This document shows, in pieces, positions 6,631 through 14,749 of a DNA stretch of 15,928 nt (positions are counted from its first letter, which is position 1; every line of letters starts with the position of its first letter). The stretch spans positions 1-15,928 of the forward strand of contig JABWAN010000020.1 of the NCBI GenBank assembly GCA_013361015.1. The letters run 5' to 3'. The DNA is from Candidatus Zhuqueibacterota bacterium (GTDB lineage Bacteria; Zhuqueibacterota; Zhuqueibacteria; Zhuqueibacterales; Zhuqueibacteraceae). A program made the translations under genes and the position numbers. The notes beneath the pieces are model-generated. The model saw only the letters and a list, made by a program, of their open reading frames with translations, did no database searches and was not told the origin of the DNA.

Positions 6631-7971
6631 ATGAAACCCACCACCACCCTCATCCTCGCACTCGTCGTCCTTGGCCTCGGGGCGTTTGTTTATTTTTATG
6701 AGATCAAAGGTGGCGAGGAGCGCGGCAAAGCGGAGGAAGAGGGCAAAAAGATTTTTGCGCTCGAGGCAGATTCGGTGAGGGCGATCAGCTTACAAGAGGC
6801 GGGCGTTGCGTTCGAGAAGCGAGGTAGTGCTTGGCACCTCGTTGCGCCGGTGGAGTATCTTGCGGATGAGGGCGCGGTGAATGCATTGCTCAATCGCATT
6901 GCCTCGGCGAAACGCGAGCGCGAGATTAGCAGCAGTGCGGCGGAGTATCGCAATTATGGCTTGCTGCCCGCGAGCGAGACCATCGTGCTCGAATATCAAA
7001 ATAAAAAAGACACGCTGTATTTGGGCGATAAGAGCGCGACGAACGCGATGGTTTATGTGCGCCGCAATAGCGATCCGCATGTTATACTCACGGAAGCGGC
7101 GGTGCTCACGAATGCGCAAAAGACGCTGCACGATTGGCGCGATAAGAGTTTGATGAAATTCGAAACGAACGAAGCCACGCGCCTTTCACTCACCACGCCG
7201 AGCGGGCGCTTTGATCTATACAAAGAAGGCGAAACGTGGCGGCTCGCTGCGCCGCTGCAAGCCGAGGCAGACGCGAGCAAAGTCTCTTCAATCTTGAGCA
7301 AAATGAGTTACAGCCGCGTGACCGATTTTGTGGCCGAGAGCCTGGACGATGCCAAATATTATGGCTTGGATAATCCGAGTTATATTTTTACTATTGCGCT
7401 CGGCGCGAGCGCGCTCGATACGAGCGGCGCACAGAAGACGATGCACTTCGGTCGTCGCACAGGCGTGGGATATTATGCGCACGACCCCTCGCGTTCGCAA
7501 GTGTTTCTCGTTGATAGCACGGTCGTGAACGAGTTGAAAGTCGATGCGTTGGCGTTGCGCAACAAGCGCGTGGCGCAGTTTGAAAGTTTTCGCGTTGATT
7601 ATCTCGCGCTGCAATATCCCGAGACGTTGATCGTGTGTGAGAAAGATACGGCCTCGCAATGGCGCATGACTTCGCCGGATTCCGCGAAGGCGAAAAGTTG
7701 GAAAGTTTCGAACCTCACCGGCGTGCTCGCGGATATGCAAGCGGTTGCGTTCATTGATGAAGATAAAACAGAGCTAACGCTCTATGGACTTGATAAACCC
7801 CGCGCTGCGATTCTTGTAAAAGAAAAGGGCGCTGAACTGGCTCACGTGCTGATTGGCAAAGCGAAGGGCGACCGGGTCTATGTGAAATCAGCGGACAGTC
7901 CGATGGTTGTGCTCGTGAAAAAAGAAGAAGCCGATCGCCTGATTGTAGCCGTGAGCGAATTGAAAGAATAA
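6631..7971 (+). CDS. DUF4340 domain protein (exporter-associated)
   Basis: A 446-residue protein anchored by one N-terminal transmembrane helix (about 5-25). The remainder lies outside the cytoplasm and is built from repeated DUF4340-type units. The repeats show as recurring phrases such as WHLVAPVEYLADEGAVNALL (about 70), WRLAAPLQAEADASKVSSIL (about 205) and WRMTSPDSAKAKSWKVSNLT (about 345), each followed by a YGL(D)-type turn. DUF4340 proteins typically sit immediately downstream of GldF/GldG-type permease genes and probably form part of that exporter. Here the gene is about 4.2 kb away from gldG, with unrelated genes between. It is 15 bp upstream of pnp, suggesting co-transcription. GGAG about 12 bases before ATG is a modest ribosome-binding site. 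Specific function unknown. Confidence 0.82.
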   Translation: MKPTTTLILALVVLGLGAFVYFYEIKGGEERGKAEEEGKKIFALEADSVRAISLQEAGVAFEKRGSAWHLVAPVEYLADEGAVNALLNRIASAKREREISSSAAEYRNYGLLPASETIVLEYQNKKDTLYLGDKSATNAMVYVRRNSDPHVILTEAAVLTNAQKTLHDWRDKSLMKFETNEATRLSLTTPSGRFDLYKEGETWRLAAPLQAEADASKVSSILSKMSYSRVTDFVAESLDDAKYYGLDNPSYIFTIALGASALDTSGAQKTMHFGRRTGVGYYAHDPSRSQVFLVDSTVVNELKVDALALRNKRVAQFESFRVDYLALQYPETLIVCEKDTASQWRMTSPDSAKAKSWKVSNLTGVLADMQAVAFIDEDKTELTLYGLDKPRAAILVKEKGAELAHVLIGKAKGDRVYVKSADSPMVVLVKKEEADRLIVAVSELKE

Positions 7972-7986
7972 AGAGGAGTCGTCGTA

Positions 7987-10065
7987 ATGACATGTAGGAA
8001 AGAAACCGATCTGAACGGCAAGAAGTTCAGTATCGAAACGAATCGCGTGGCGCGGCAAGCGGATGGCGCGTGCTGGGTGCAACTCGGCGATACCATCGTC
8101 ATGGCTACTGTGGTCGGCGCGGATGAAGCCGTCGAGGGCCAGGACTTTTTTCCATTGTCCGTTGATTATCGTGAGAAGGCGTTCGCTGCGGGAAAAATTC
8201 CGGGCGGATTTTTTAAGCGTGAAGGCAAGCCGTCGGAGAGTGAAATTCTATCTGCGCGTTTGATCGATCGCGGCATTCGCCCGCTCTTCGCGGAAGATTA
8301 CAAGTGCGAAGTGCAAGTGATGGTGTCCGTGCTCTCCGCGGATAAAGAGAACGATCCCGACGTGCTTGGCATCTCTGCGGCGTCGACGGCGATTCTGCTT
8401 TCGGGGCTGCCGTGGGAAGGGCCGATTGCGGGCGTGCGCGTTGCGCGCATCGAGGGCAAGCTTGTGGCGAATCCCACGCACGATGATTTGACGCAGAGTG
8501 ATATTGACCTCGTGATCGCTGCGACCGAGGATTCGATTCTCATGGTCGAAGGCGAGGCGCAAGAAATCAGCGAAGCGGAAATGGTGGAAGCGTTGGCGTT
8601 CGGACAAGAGATCGCGGCGCAATTGATTCAAGTGCAAAAGGCCGTGGCTGCCGAAGCGGCGAAACCGCGACGCACTTTCACGCCCGCGCCTGCGCCCGAG
8701 GGTTTGGAGTCGCGCATCAAGGACATGCTCGCGCCCAAGCTTGGCGAGTATTTGTTTGAGGCGGATAAACAATCGCGGCGTAATAATCTGAAAGAGCTTT
8801 ACAAGACCACGATTGAAGCATTGCAAGCAGATTATCCCGAAAGCGAAGCGATTGCGGGCGAGATCATACACAAGATCGAAAAACATCTTGTGCGCAAGAT
8901 GATCGTCGAGAAAGGCCGTCGTCTCGATGGTCGTGGGCCGCAAGACATTCGTCAAATCACGTGCGAAGTCGGCGTGCTGCCGCGCGTGCATGGCACGAGC
9001 CTTTTCACGCGCGGGCAAACGCAAGTGCTCGCGGCAATCACGTTGGGCACGAAGGTCGATGAACAAAAGATGGATAATCTCGAGGGCGAGTATTACAAGA
9101 GCTACATGCTGCACTATAATTTCCCGCCGTACAGCGTCGGCGAGATTCGTCCTGCACGCGGCCCCGGCCGTCGCGAGATTGGTCACGGAAATTTGGCGGA
9201 GCGCTCGCTCAAACCCGTGATGCCGAATGAAGGCACGTTTCCCTACACGGTGCGCGTGGTTGCGGAAGTGCTCGAATCGAACGGCTCGTCCTCAATGGCG
9301 ACCGTGTGCTCCGGCTCGCTCGCGTTGATGGATGCGGGTGTGCCGATCAAAGAAGCCGTCGCAGGCATCGCGATGGGCTTGATCAAAGAAGGCAACACGA
9401 CCGTGGTGCTGACCGATATTCTCGGCGACGAAGATCATCTCGGCGACATGGATTTCAAAGTTGCGGGCACGAAGAGCGGCATCACCGGTTTTCAAATGGA
9501 CATCAAAATCAAAGGCATGTCCGCGGCGATCATGGCCGAAGCATTGGAGCGCGCGCGGGTGGCGCGGCTGCACATTCTCGGCATCATGAATCAAACGTTG
9601 AGCGCTTCGCGTCCGGAGCTTTCGCAGTATGCGCCGCGCATCATCACCGTGAAGGTGCCGACGGATTGCATCGGCTTGATTATTGGGCCGGGCGGCAAGA
9701 CGATTCGCGAACTCACCGAGCGCACGGGCACGACGATCGATATCAATGACGACGGCGTGGTGACGATTGCCTCGGTGGATGCGGAAGCGTGTCAGAAAGC
9801 CGCGAGCATTATTGAAGGCATGGTCAAAGGTCCGGAAGTCGGCAAGACTTACAAAGGCACAGTGAAAGGCATCAAGGAATTCGGCGCGTTCGTCGAAATT
9901 CTGCCGGGCCGCGAAGGCTTGCTGCACATTTCGCAAATCGATCATAAGCGCATCGCGCGCGTCGAAGACGTGCTGAAGATGGGCGATCAAGTGGAAGTCG
10001 AGCTGCTCGAAATCGGCGACGACGGCAAGCTGAGGCTGAGCCGGAAGTCGTTGCTGCCGAAGTAG
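7987..10065 (+). CDS. pnp: Polyribonucleotide nucleotidyltransferase (PNPase)
   Basis: PNPase degrades RNA 3' to 5' by phosphorolysis as a trimer and can add tails in reverse. All domains are present in 692 residues: first RNase PH core (about 8-140, with GGFFKREGKPSESEILSARL), helical domain (about 235-310), second RNase PH core (about 312-530), KH domain (about 545-605, loop IIGPGGKTIRE near 563) and S1 domain (from GKTYKGTVKG at 619). The metal/catalytic residues corresponding to E. coli D486, D492 and K494 appear as D483, D489 and K491 in DEDHLGDMDFK. The start is set by GAGGAG at 7973-7978. The ribosomal gene rpsO, the usual neighbour upstream of pnp, is absent; a DUF4340 gene takes its place. 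A likely terminator follows at 10191-10231. Confidence 0.97.
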   Translation: MTCRKETDLNGKKFSIETNRVARQADGACWVQLGDTIVMATVVGADEAVEGQDFFPLSVDYREKAFAAGKIPGGFFKREGKPSESEILSARLIDRGIRPLFAEDYKCEVQVMVSVLSADKENDPDVLGISAASTAILLSGLPWEGPIAGVRVARIEGKLVANPTHDDLTQSDIDLVIAATEDSILMVEGEAQEISEAEMVEALAFGQEIAAQLIQVQKAVAAEAAKPRRTFTPAPAPEGLESRIKDMLAPKLGEYLFEADKQSRRNNLKELYKTTIEALQADYPESEAIAGEIIHKIEKHLVRKMIVEKGRRLDGRGPQDIRQITCEVGVLPRVHGTSLFTRGQTQVLAAITLGTKVDEQKMDNLEGEYYKSYMLHYNFPPYSVGEIRPARGPGRREIGHGNLAERSLKPVMPNEGTFPYTVRVVAEVLESNGSSSMATVCSGSLALMDAGVPIKEAVAGIAMGLIKEGNTTVVLTDILGDEDHLGDMDFKVAGTKSGITGFQMDIKIKGMSAAIMAEALERARVARLHILGIMNQTLSASRPELSQYAPRIITVKVPTDCIGLIIGPGGKTIRELTERTGTTIDINDDGVVTIASVDAEACQKAASIIEGMVKGPEVGKTYKGTVKGIKEFGAFVEILPGREGLLHISQIDHKRIARVEDVLKMGDQVEVELLEIGDDGKLRLSRKSLLPK

Positions 10066-10107
10066 CGGAGGGCAGAGGGCTTGGGGCTTGGAGTGAAGCA
10101 CCAACTT

Positions 10108-10136
10108 ATTCCCCCCTTGAGGGGGTAGGGGGTGTT
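10108..10136 (+). repeat. C/G-rich palindromic repeat, left of inserted gene
   Basis: A C6-TTGA-G5 hairpin followed by TAGGGGGTGTT. The same element occurs inverted at 11678-11712, with 18 bases (10108-10125) exactly matching the complement of 11694-11711. The pair brackets the minus-strand zinc-ribbon gene. Confidence 0.8.
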
Positions 10137-10190
10137 ATTGCTTCATGACGCAGCAACAAAGCTATCGCAATCGTGAAGATGGCTATTGAC

Positions 10191-10231
10191 ACAAAGGCGC
10201 AAAGAAAGACCATCAGGCTTTGTGCCTTTGT
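10191..10231. terminator. Probable bidirectional terminator between convergent genes
   Basis: The arms 10191-10204 (ACAAAGGCGCAAAG) and 10218-10231 pair over 14 positions with a single G-U, enclosing a 13-nt loop. It lies between the 3' ends of pnp (plus) and the zinc-ribbon gene (minus). No long U tract follows in the plus direction, so efficiency is uncertain. Confidence 0.55.
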
Positions 10232-10242
10232 ATGTATCACGA

Positions 10243-11520
10243 TTAAAAATCGTTCGCGGAAATACGCCTTGTTTCCAAGTTTCCGTTTCTCTGTAAAAAA
10301 AGCTCTATCGTATAGCCAGAAATTTGATTGTCGATAATTTTAAAATCGAGTCTATCATCAGCCTCTGAATATGCCGTCTCAGGCCCGAATCGATGAATTT
10401 CGCCGTACCAAATTGCGCCCACCGCATACTTTATTTTATAAGAGCCAAGCGGCACTTGAGTCTCGACTGTTCTACCTGCTCTTATGAAGATTGTTTGGAC
10501 AAGCCTATTTGTATACCAATCAACAATCTTGACATAGTAGTGCATGTCAGACTTGGTGACGATTTTCAACGGGGCGTTGCATTCTTCTGATGTATAGTTT
10601 TTGGTCATTCCGTTATAGGGCAGGGGCTTCTCCGGTTCATTGAACTGAGGTCGCTTTTGTTGGTTAGTTTCCTGTGGAGCAATTTGATGATATTCATGAC
10701 TGACAGATAGGTTGTTGTAATAGCCACCAAATGAAATTATTATTCCTGCACAAGTTGCCAATGCGTATTGTCGATAGGTTGCACTCTTGTGAACTTTAGG
10801 CGTGGCTTTTTTACTTTCCGGCATGTTGTAAAAGTCATCGTGGTCAAGAAAGTACTGCCAGTGTCGCTTTGATTGGGCTTCGGTTATTCGTTGGCAAAAG
10901 TACTCTATTGTATTCAGAAAATTTTGAACATCTTTCTTAGATACGAAAACCAATTGTTCGGAAGAGTTCGGTAAAATCAACTCAGCGCTTGAGTGCTGAT
11001 AGACACGATTTGTGTAGTGATGGGTAATTTTGAAATCCTTAATCGTCCAAACACCCCAGCACCAAATTTCGTTAAAATATGTTTTGATAAAATACAAAGG
11101 CGTCAAATAGAAATTGCACTTCATTGTGGATTGATGCCACTTGATGATAAAGCGAGCGGCTCGGGAAAATAAAATTGAAATCACTATGGTAACGAGGGAT
11201 AGCCCAAATATTTCGTAGTTACTCCATTGTGAGCTATTGGACAACAAAAATAGAAAAGGCACCCATAGGAATAAAAATGTAGCCCAAAGGTATGATGATA
11301 AAACGCCTTGACTTTTTATCATTATTTGGCTGCTTAATTTTGCGTTTTGCCGCGAGAAGAGTTTGTTTTTAACATGATCCGGCAGTTCTTCATACTGAAA
11401 GTATTTTGCACCGGGCTGGCTGTTTTCATTCGTTGTTGCTGCCCCCTTTTTGCCGCAGCTAGTGCAATATTTTTCGTTTGGTTCAAGTTCATTTCCACAG
11501 TTTATGCAATAGCTCTTCAT
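10243..11520 (-). CDS. Zinc-ribbon membrane protein of unknown function
   Basis: A 425-residue protein and the only substantial minus-strand gene here. The N-terminus is a zinc ribbon with C5xxC8 and C19xxC22 (CINCGNELEPNEKYCTSCGK). Two adjacent transmembrane helices follow (about 74-94 and 102-122), then a ~100-residue soluble segment with a PH-like look (IKDFKITHHYTNRVYQHSSA), a third transmembrane helix (about 251-268), a polar proline-rich linker and a C-terminal domain (about 324-400). That last domain has the pattern YYVKIVDWYTNRLVQTIFIR, then G-x-Y-x-I-K-Y-A-x-G-x-x-WYGE and a closing FGPETAYSEADD. I have seen this arrangement in small envelope and phage-like proteins but know no function. 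It is A+T-rich compared with pnp and bracketed by inverted repeats, so probably acquired. GAGG lies about nine bases before the ATG. Confidence 0.78.
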   Translation of the reverse strand: MKSYCINCGNELEPNEKYCTSCGKKGAATTNENSQPGAKYFQYEELPDHVKNKLFSRQNAKLSSQIMIKSQGVLSSYLWATFLFLWVPFLFLLSNSSQWSNYEIFGLSLVTIVISILFSRAARFIIKWHQSTMKCNFYLTPLYFIKTYFNEIWCWGVWTIKDFKITHHYTNRVYQHSSAELILPNSSEQLVFVSKKDVQNFLNTIEYFCQRITEAQSKRHWQYFLDHDDFYNMPESKKATPKVHKSATYRQYALATCAGIIISFGGYYNNLSVSHEYHQIAPQETNQQKRPQFNEPEKPLPYNGMTKNYTSEECNAPLKIVTKSDMHYYVKIVDWYTNRLVQTIFIRAGRTVETQVPLGSYKIKYAVGAIWYGEIHRFGPETAYSEADDRLDFKIIDNQISGYTIELFLQRNGNLETRRISANDF

Positions 11521-11677
11521 TTATAGCCTCATGCAATCGCTTGTCTTTGGTGTTTGAATTTGACGGAACGCAAATCATCTATTTTGTACCTACAAGACGC
11601 TATATTCGAGGAATTTTAACTTGTGAAGAATGGCACGCGCTTGAGAAATGAATTTTCAATTTCATGCGTGATTTGAA

Positions 11678-11712
11678 AAACACCCCCCCTGGCCCCCCTC
11701 AAGGGGGGAATT
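11678..11712 (-). repeat. C/G-rich palindromic repeat, right of inserted gene
   Basis: Inverted counterpart of 10108-10136. Read on the minus strand it gives the same C6-TTGA-G6 hairpin followed by a G6-TGTTT tail. It lies 157 bp upstream of the zinc-ribbon start and about 80 bp before the M16 gene. Confidence 0.8.
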
Positions 11713-11793
11713 TCGTGCGAGTGATTTTCACTTGATGCGAAACGACAGCGGCGGGATGAGTCGAAAATATCTGATTAATTTTTTACATCTCCC

Positions 11794-13056
11794 GTGATTG
11801 ATCAAACACAACATCTGAAAACCGTTTTGCCGAACGGCGTGCGCGTGGTGACGGAGCGCATTCCGCACGTCCGTTCGATTTCATTGGGACTTTGGATTGA
11901 AGTCGGCACGCGCGATGAATTGCCGGAGGAAAACGGCATTTCGCATTTCATCGAGCACATCATGTTCAAAGGCACGCGCCGCCGCAATTCAAAAGAGATC
12001 GCCGAAAGCCTTGAGGCCGTCGGCGGTCACCTCAATGCTTTCACCGGCAAAGAAGTCACCTGCTATTACGCCCACCTGTTGGATGAACACCTCCCCATTG
12101 CCATCGACGTGCTCACCGATTTGCTCACGGATTCTCTCTTCGACATTGGCGAGATGAACAAAGAGCGCGGTGTGATCATCGAAGAAATCAACGCGGTGGA
12201 CGACACGCCCGAAGAATTGATCCACGAGCTTTTCTTTAACGACCTCTTTCCTGAGCATGCTTTGGGCACTTCGACATTAGGCACGCGCGAAACGGTTTCG
12301 AGTTTCTCGCGCGAGCAACTCCTTTCCTTCACGCGACGGCATTACACACGCAATCGCATCGTGGTTTCGGCTGCAGGCAATATCGAGCATGAAACTTTGC
12401 TCAACCTGCTCAATGGACGATTGGATAGTCTCTCGAGCAACGGGCCGCGTAAGATGATCACGCCTTCAAGCGTGCGCAACTTAGGCACGGTGAAAGAAGA
12501 CGTGGGCGCGCAAACGCATATCTGTCTCGGCACGCGCGCGTTGCGTTTTGAGGATACGCGCAAATTCAACTTTCTTGTGATGAACACGCTGCTCGGCGGC
12601 GGCATGAGCTCGCGCCTCTTTCAAAACATTCGCGAGAAGCACGGCCTGGCTTATTCGATTTACTCGTTTCATGATTTCATGTACGACACCGGCATTTTCG
12701 GCACGTACATCGGCACCGATCCCGAGCGCGAAACGCAGGCCGTCGGCTTGTTGAAAGAAGAGCTGGCGCGTTTGCGCGATGAAAAAGTGCCCGCGACTGA
12801 AATCGAGCGCACGAAGAATCAACTCAAAGGCAGCCTCATGCTCGGGCTGGAAAGCACGAGCAGCCGCATGAATCGTTTGGCGAACATGGAAATGTATCTC
12901 GGCCGTTATTACTCGCTGGATGAAGTGGTGGAAGGCATTGAGCACGTCACTTCCGAAGGCGTGCAAATGCTCGCGCAAGATTTATTCGAAATGGAAAAGC
13001 TCACGCTCACGGTGATTCGACCTTCGGCAGAAGAACAAGAGGAGGACGATGAATGA
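11794..13056 (+). CDS. M16B zinc peptidase (processing-peptidase family)
   Basis: A 420-residue single-subunit M16B metallopeptidase, related to mitochondrial processing peptidase beta and Bacillus YmxG/MlpA. The inverted zinc motif HFIEH is at residues 51-55 (zinc ligands H51 and H55, catalytic E54). The third ligand is E130 or E131 in GVIIEEINAVDDTPEEL. The second lobe has the usual GTRALR (substrate-binding side) and LLGGGMSSRLFQNIREKHGL with the YSIYSF segment. Size and domains are normal. The chosen start is GTG at 11794, which yields the expected family N-terminus just before KTVLPNGVRV; no clear Shine-Dalgarno sequence precedes it. In many bacteria this gene directly follows pnp; here a minus-strand insert separates them. 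The ORF ends in an acidic tail (EEQEEDDE). Confidence 0.93.
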   Translation: MIDQTQHLKTVLPNGVRVVTERIPHVRSISLGLWIEVGTRDELPEENGISHFIEHIMFKGTRRRNSKEIAESLEAVGGHLNAFTGKEVTCYYAHLLDEHLPIAIDVLTDLLTDSLFDIGEMNKERGVIIEEINAVDDTPEELIHELFFNDLFPEHALGTSTLGTRETVSSFSREQLLSFTRRHYTRNRIVVSAAGNIEHETLLNLLNGRLDSLSSNGPRKMITPSSVRNLGTVKEDVGAQTHICLGTRALRFEDTRKFNFLVMNTLLGGGMSSRLFQNIREKHGLAYSIYSFHDFMYDTGIFGTYIGTDPERETQAVGLLKEELARLRDEKVPATEIERTKNQLKGSLMLGLESTSSRMNRLANMEMYLGRYYSLDEVVEGIEHVTSEGVQMLAQDLFEMEKLTLTVIRPSAEEQEEDDE

Positions 13057-13090
13057 AAATTTTAAATTGAAAATTTGCAATTTAAAATTT
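13057..13090. repeat. A+T-only perfect hairpin between M16 gene and ald
   Basis: The 13-nt arms 13057-13069 (AAATTTTAAATTG) and 13078-13090 are exact complements around an 8-nt loop, starting one base after the M16 stop. A stem this A+T-rich is a poor terminator. It may be a small mobile palindrome or a processing or pausing site. Confidence 0.6.
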
Positions 13091-13154
13091 AAACTGCCCT
13101 CCGAAATATAACCCACGGTTTCGAGCGGTTCACCTCAAGCAAGAGGGAGGAGTC

Positions 13155-14270
13155 ATGCTGATCGGCGTTCCCAAAGAAATCAAAACGAATGAGAATCGCG
13201 TTGCTTTGCTACCGGTCGGCGCCGAGTTGCTGAAGGCGCACGGCCATGAAGTGTGGGTTGAGGCCAATGCCGGCGCGGGCAGCGGCTCGTCGGATGAAGA
13301 TTATCGCCACGCCGGCGCGAAGATCGTTGCGAGCCCCGCGGAGATTTACGGCAAGGTTGATATGATCATGAAAGTGAAAGAGCCTTTGCCTTCCGAATAT
13401 ACTCTGCTGCGTGAAGGCCAACTTGTCTTCACGTACTTTCACTTCGCAGCCTCGCGTGAATTGACGGAAGCGGTAATCAAATCGAAGTGCATTGCGATTG
13501 CTTATGAGACCGTGCAGACCGATGATGGCGCATTGCCGCTGTTGATTCCGATGAGCGAAGTCGCGGGCCGTTTGGCGATTCAAGAAGGCGCGCGTTGTTT
13601 GGAGAAATTGCACGGCGGCCGCGGCGTGTTGTTGGGCGGCGTGCCGGGCGTGGAGCCGGGTAATGTCGCGATTATCGGCGGCGGCGTGGTGGGCTTGAAC
13701 GCCGCGAAAATGGCCGCGGGCATGGGCGCACGCGTGACAATTCTCGATCTCAATCTTGATCGACTACGTTATCTCGATGACGTGATGCCGAAGAACGTGC
13801 AAACCGTAATGTCGAATCCCGTGAACATTCGCAAAGCGATCGCGCAGGCCGATCTCGTCGTTGGCGCGGTGCTCATTCCGGGAGCGAAAGCGCCGCGTCT
13901 CGTCACGCGCGAGATGCTGAAGCTGATGAAGAAAGGTTCAGTGATTGTCGACGTTGCCGTTGATCAAGGCGGCTGCGTCGAAACGATTCATGCGACGACG
14001 CATGAGAATCCCACTTATGAAATCGAAGGCGTCGTGCACTATGGCGTGGCGAACATGCCGGGCGCAGTGCCTATGACTTCCACATATGCGCTCACAAATG
14101 CGACGCTGCCGTATGCATTGAAGATCGCCGATCTCGGCTATCCTGCTTGTGTGAAAGCCTCGCCCGCGCTTGCGAAAGGCGTGAACATCGCGTTCGGCAA
14201 AGTGACGTACAAGGGCGTGGCGGAAGCTTTCGGCTTGCCGTACACGGCGTTAGAGGAAGTCATCAAGTAG
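13155..14270 (+). CDS. ald: Alanine dehydrogenase
   Basis: NAD-dependent L-alanine dehydrogenase, interconverting L-alanine with pyruvate and ammonia in the cytoplasm. The 371-residue protein is complete and matches the family length. The catalytic residues fall at the same numbers I know from the Mycobacterium tuberculosis enzyme: K75 (in MKVKEP), H96 (in YFHFA) and D270 (in VAVDQGG). The Rossmann nucleotide-binding loop IIGGGVVGLNAAK starts at residue 173, with D198-region acidic residue (ILDLN) selecting NAD. The N-terminus MLIGVPKEIKTNENRVAL is diagnostic. A strong AGGGAGGAG sits just before the ATG. The following 150-aa gene begins 26 bp downstream, so it may be co-transcribed with ald. 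Confidence 0.97.
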   Translation: MLIGVPKEIKTNENRVALLPVGAELLKAHGHEVWVEANAGAGSGSSDEDYRHAGAKIVASPAEIYGKVDMIMKVKEPLPSEYTLLREGQLVFTYFHFAASRELTEAVIKSKCIAIAYETVQTDDGALPLLIPMSEVAGRLAIQEGARCLEKLHGGRGVLLGGVPGVEPGNVAIIGGGVVGLNAAKMAAGMGARVTILDLNLDRLRYLDDVMPKNVQTVMSNPVNIRKAIAQADLVVGAVLIPGAKAPRLVTREMLKLMKKGSVIVDVAVDQGGCVETIHATTHENPTYEIEGVVHYGVANMPGAVPMTSTYALTNATLPYALKIADLGYPACVKASPALAKGVNIAFGKVTYKGVAEAFGLPYTALEEVIK

Positions 14271-14296
14271 ATCGTTTGCCTCGAGTGGAGTTTCCA

Positions 14297-14749
14297 ATGA
14301 AACAATCTTCTTTCCCGAAAAGGACAAAGGCCAAAGTCTATGCGACGTCAGAGGAACGCTCATCAGCGCGCGTGAACAAAGTTGCGGAGTCGTTAGTTGT
14401 CTATACTCCGGCGCGCAGGCAAACATCTCATGCGCGTCGCATTGCCGGTATTCTTGCTTCGAATGAAGTTTGGCGCTTTGCTGCGCAGAATGATTTGACC
14501 GCGCATTTGGAAACTGCGGTACGTTTGGCAAAGGAGTGTTTTAAAAAGATTGATCGTTTCGCATTCAGCTACGATATCGATCCGGAGATTGAGAATGAAA
14601 GCTGGATTAATCTTCACGCTCGCATCAAAGGCTCGTTTGAAGAGCTATTGCAGCAAGATGCAGCTTATACGCGAGCCATGGTTCGCACTCTGCCCTTAGA
14701 CAAACAATCGCTCATCCGCTTTTTCTCCAGCGTGGAGTGTAAAGGATGA
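14297..14749 (+). CDS. Unrecognised 150-aa HEPN-partner protein, copy 1
   Basis: I do not recognise the family. The 150-residue protein has a basic N-terminal ~55 residues and a conserved core (about 58-147) made of a helical segment with HLETAVRLAKE, then YDIDPEIENES and a beta-rich stretch ending in VRTLPLDK. There is no transmembrane helix and no MNT nucleotidyltransferase motif (GSxxxG, DxD). Across 89 core residues it is identical to copy 2 (15197-15649) at 54 positions, and both copies are exactly 150 residues long, which decides the start at 14297 over an in-frame GTG inside ald (14147). The stop overlaps the HEPN start as ATGA. An antitoxin-like or partner role for the HEPN protein is inferred from this coupling and from the duplicated pair. 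It could instead be a substrate adaptor. Confidence 0.82.
   Translation: MKQSSFPKRTKAKVYATSEERSSARVNKVAESLVVYTPARRQTSHARRIAGILASNEVWRFAAQNDLTAHLETAVRLAKECFKKIDRFAFSYDIDPEIENESWINLHARIKGSFEELLQQDAAYTRAMVRTLPLDKQSLIRFFSSVECKG

Noticed and set aside
8248..10104. Two long minus-strand open frames opposite pnp (312 and 270 codons)
   Set aside because: Codon-bias shadows of pnp with low-complexity His/Arg/Asn content and no recognisable domain.
10108..10136. C/G hairpin after pnp as its rho-independent terminator
   Set aside because: No following U tract, and the same element recurs inverted at 11678-11712 far from any gene end; the 10191-10231 stem is a better candidate.
14147..14749. Longer 200-aa version of the 150-aa gene, starting at GTG inside ald
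   Set aside because: The first 50 codons overlap the end of ald, and copy 2 of the protein is exactly 150 aa from its ATG, so 14297 is the start.
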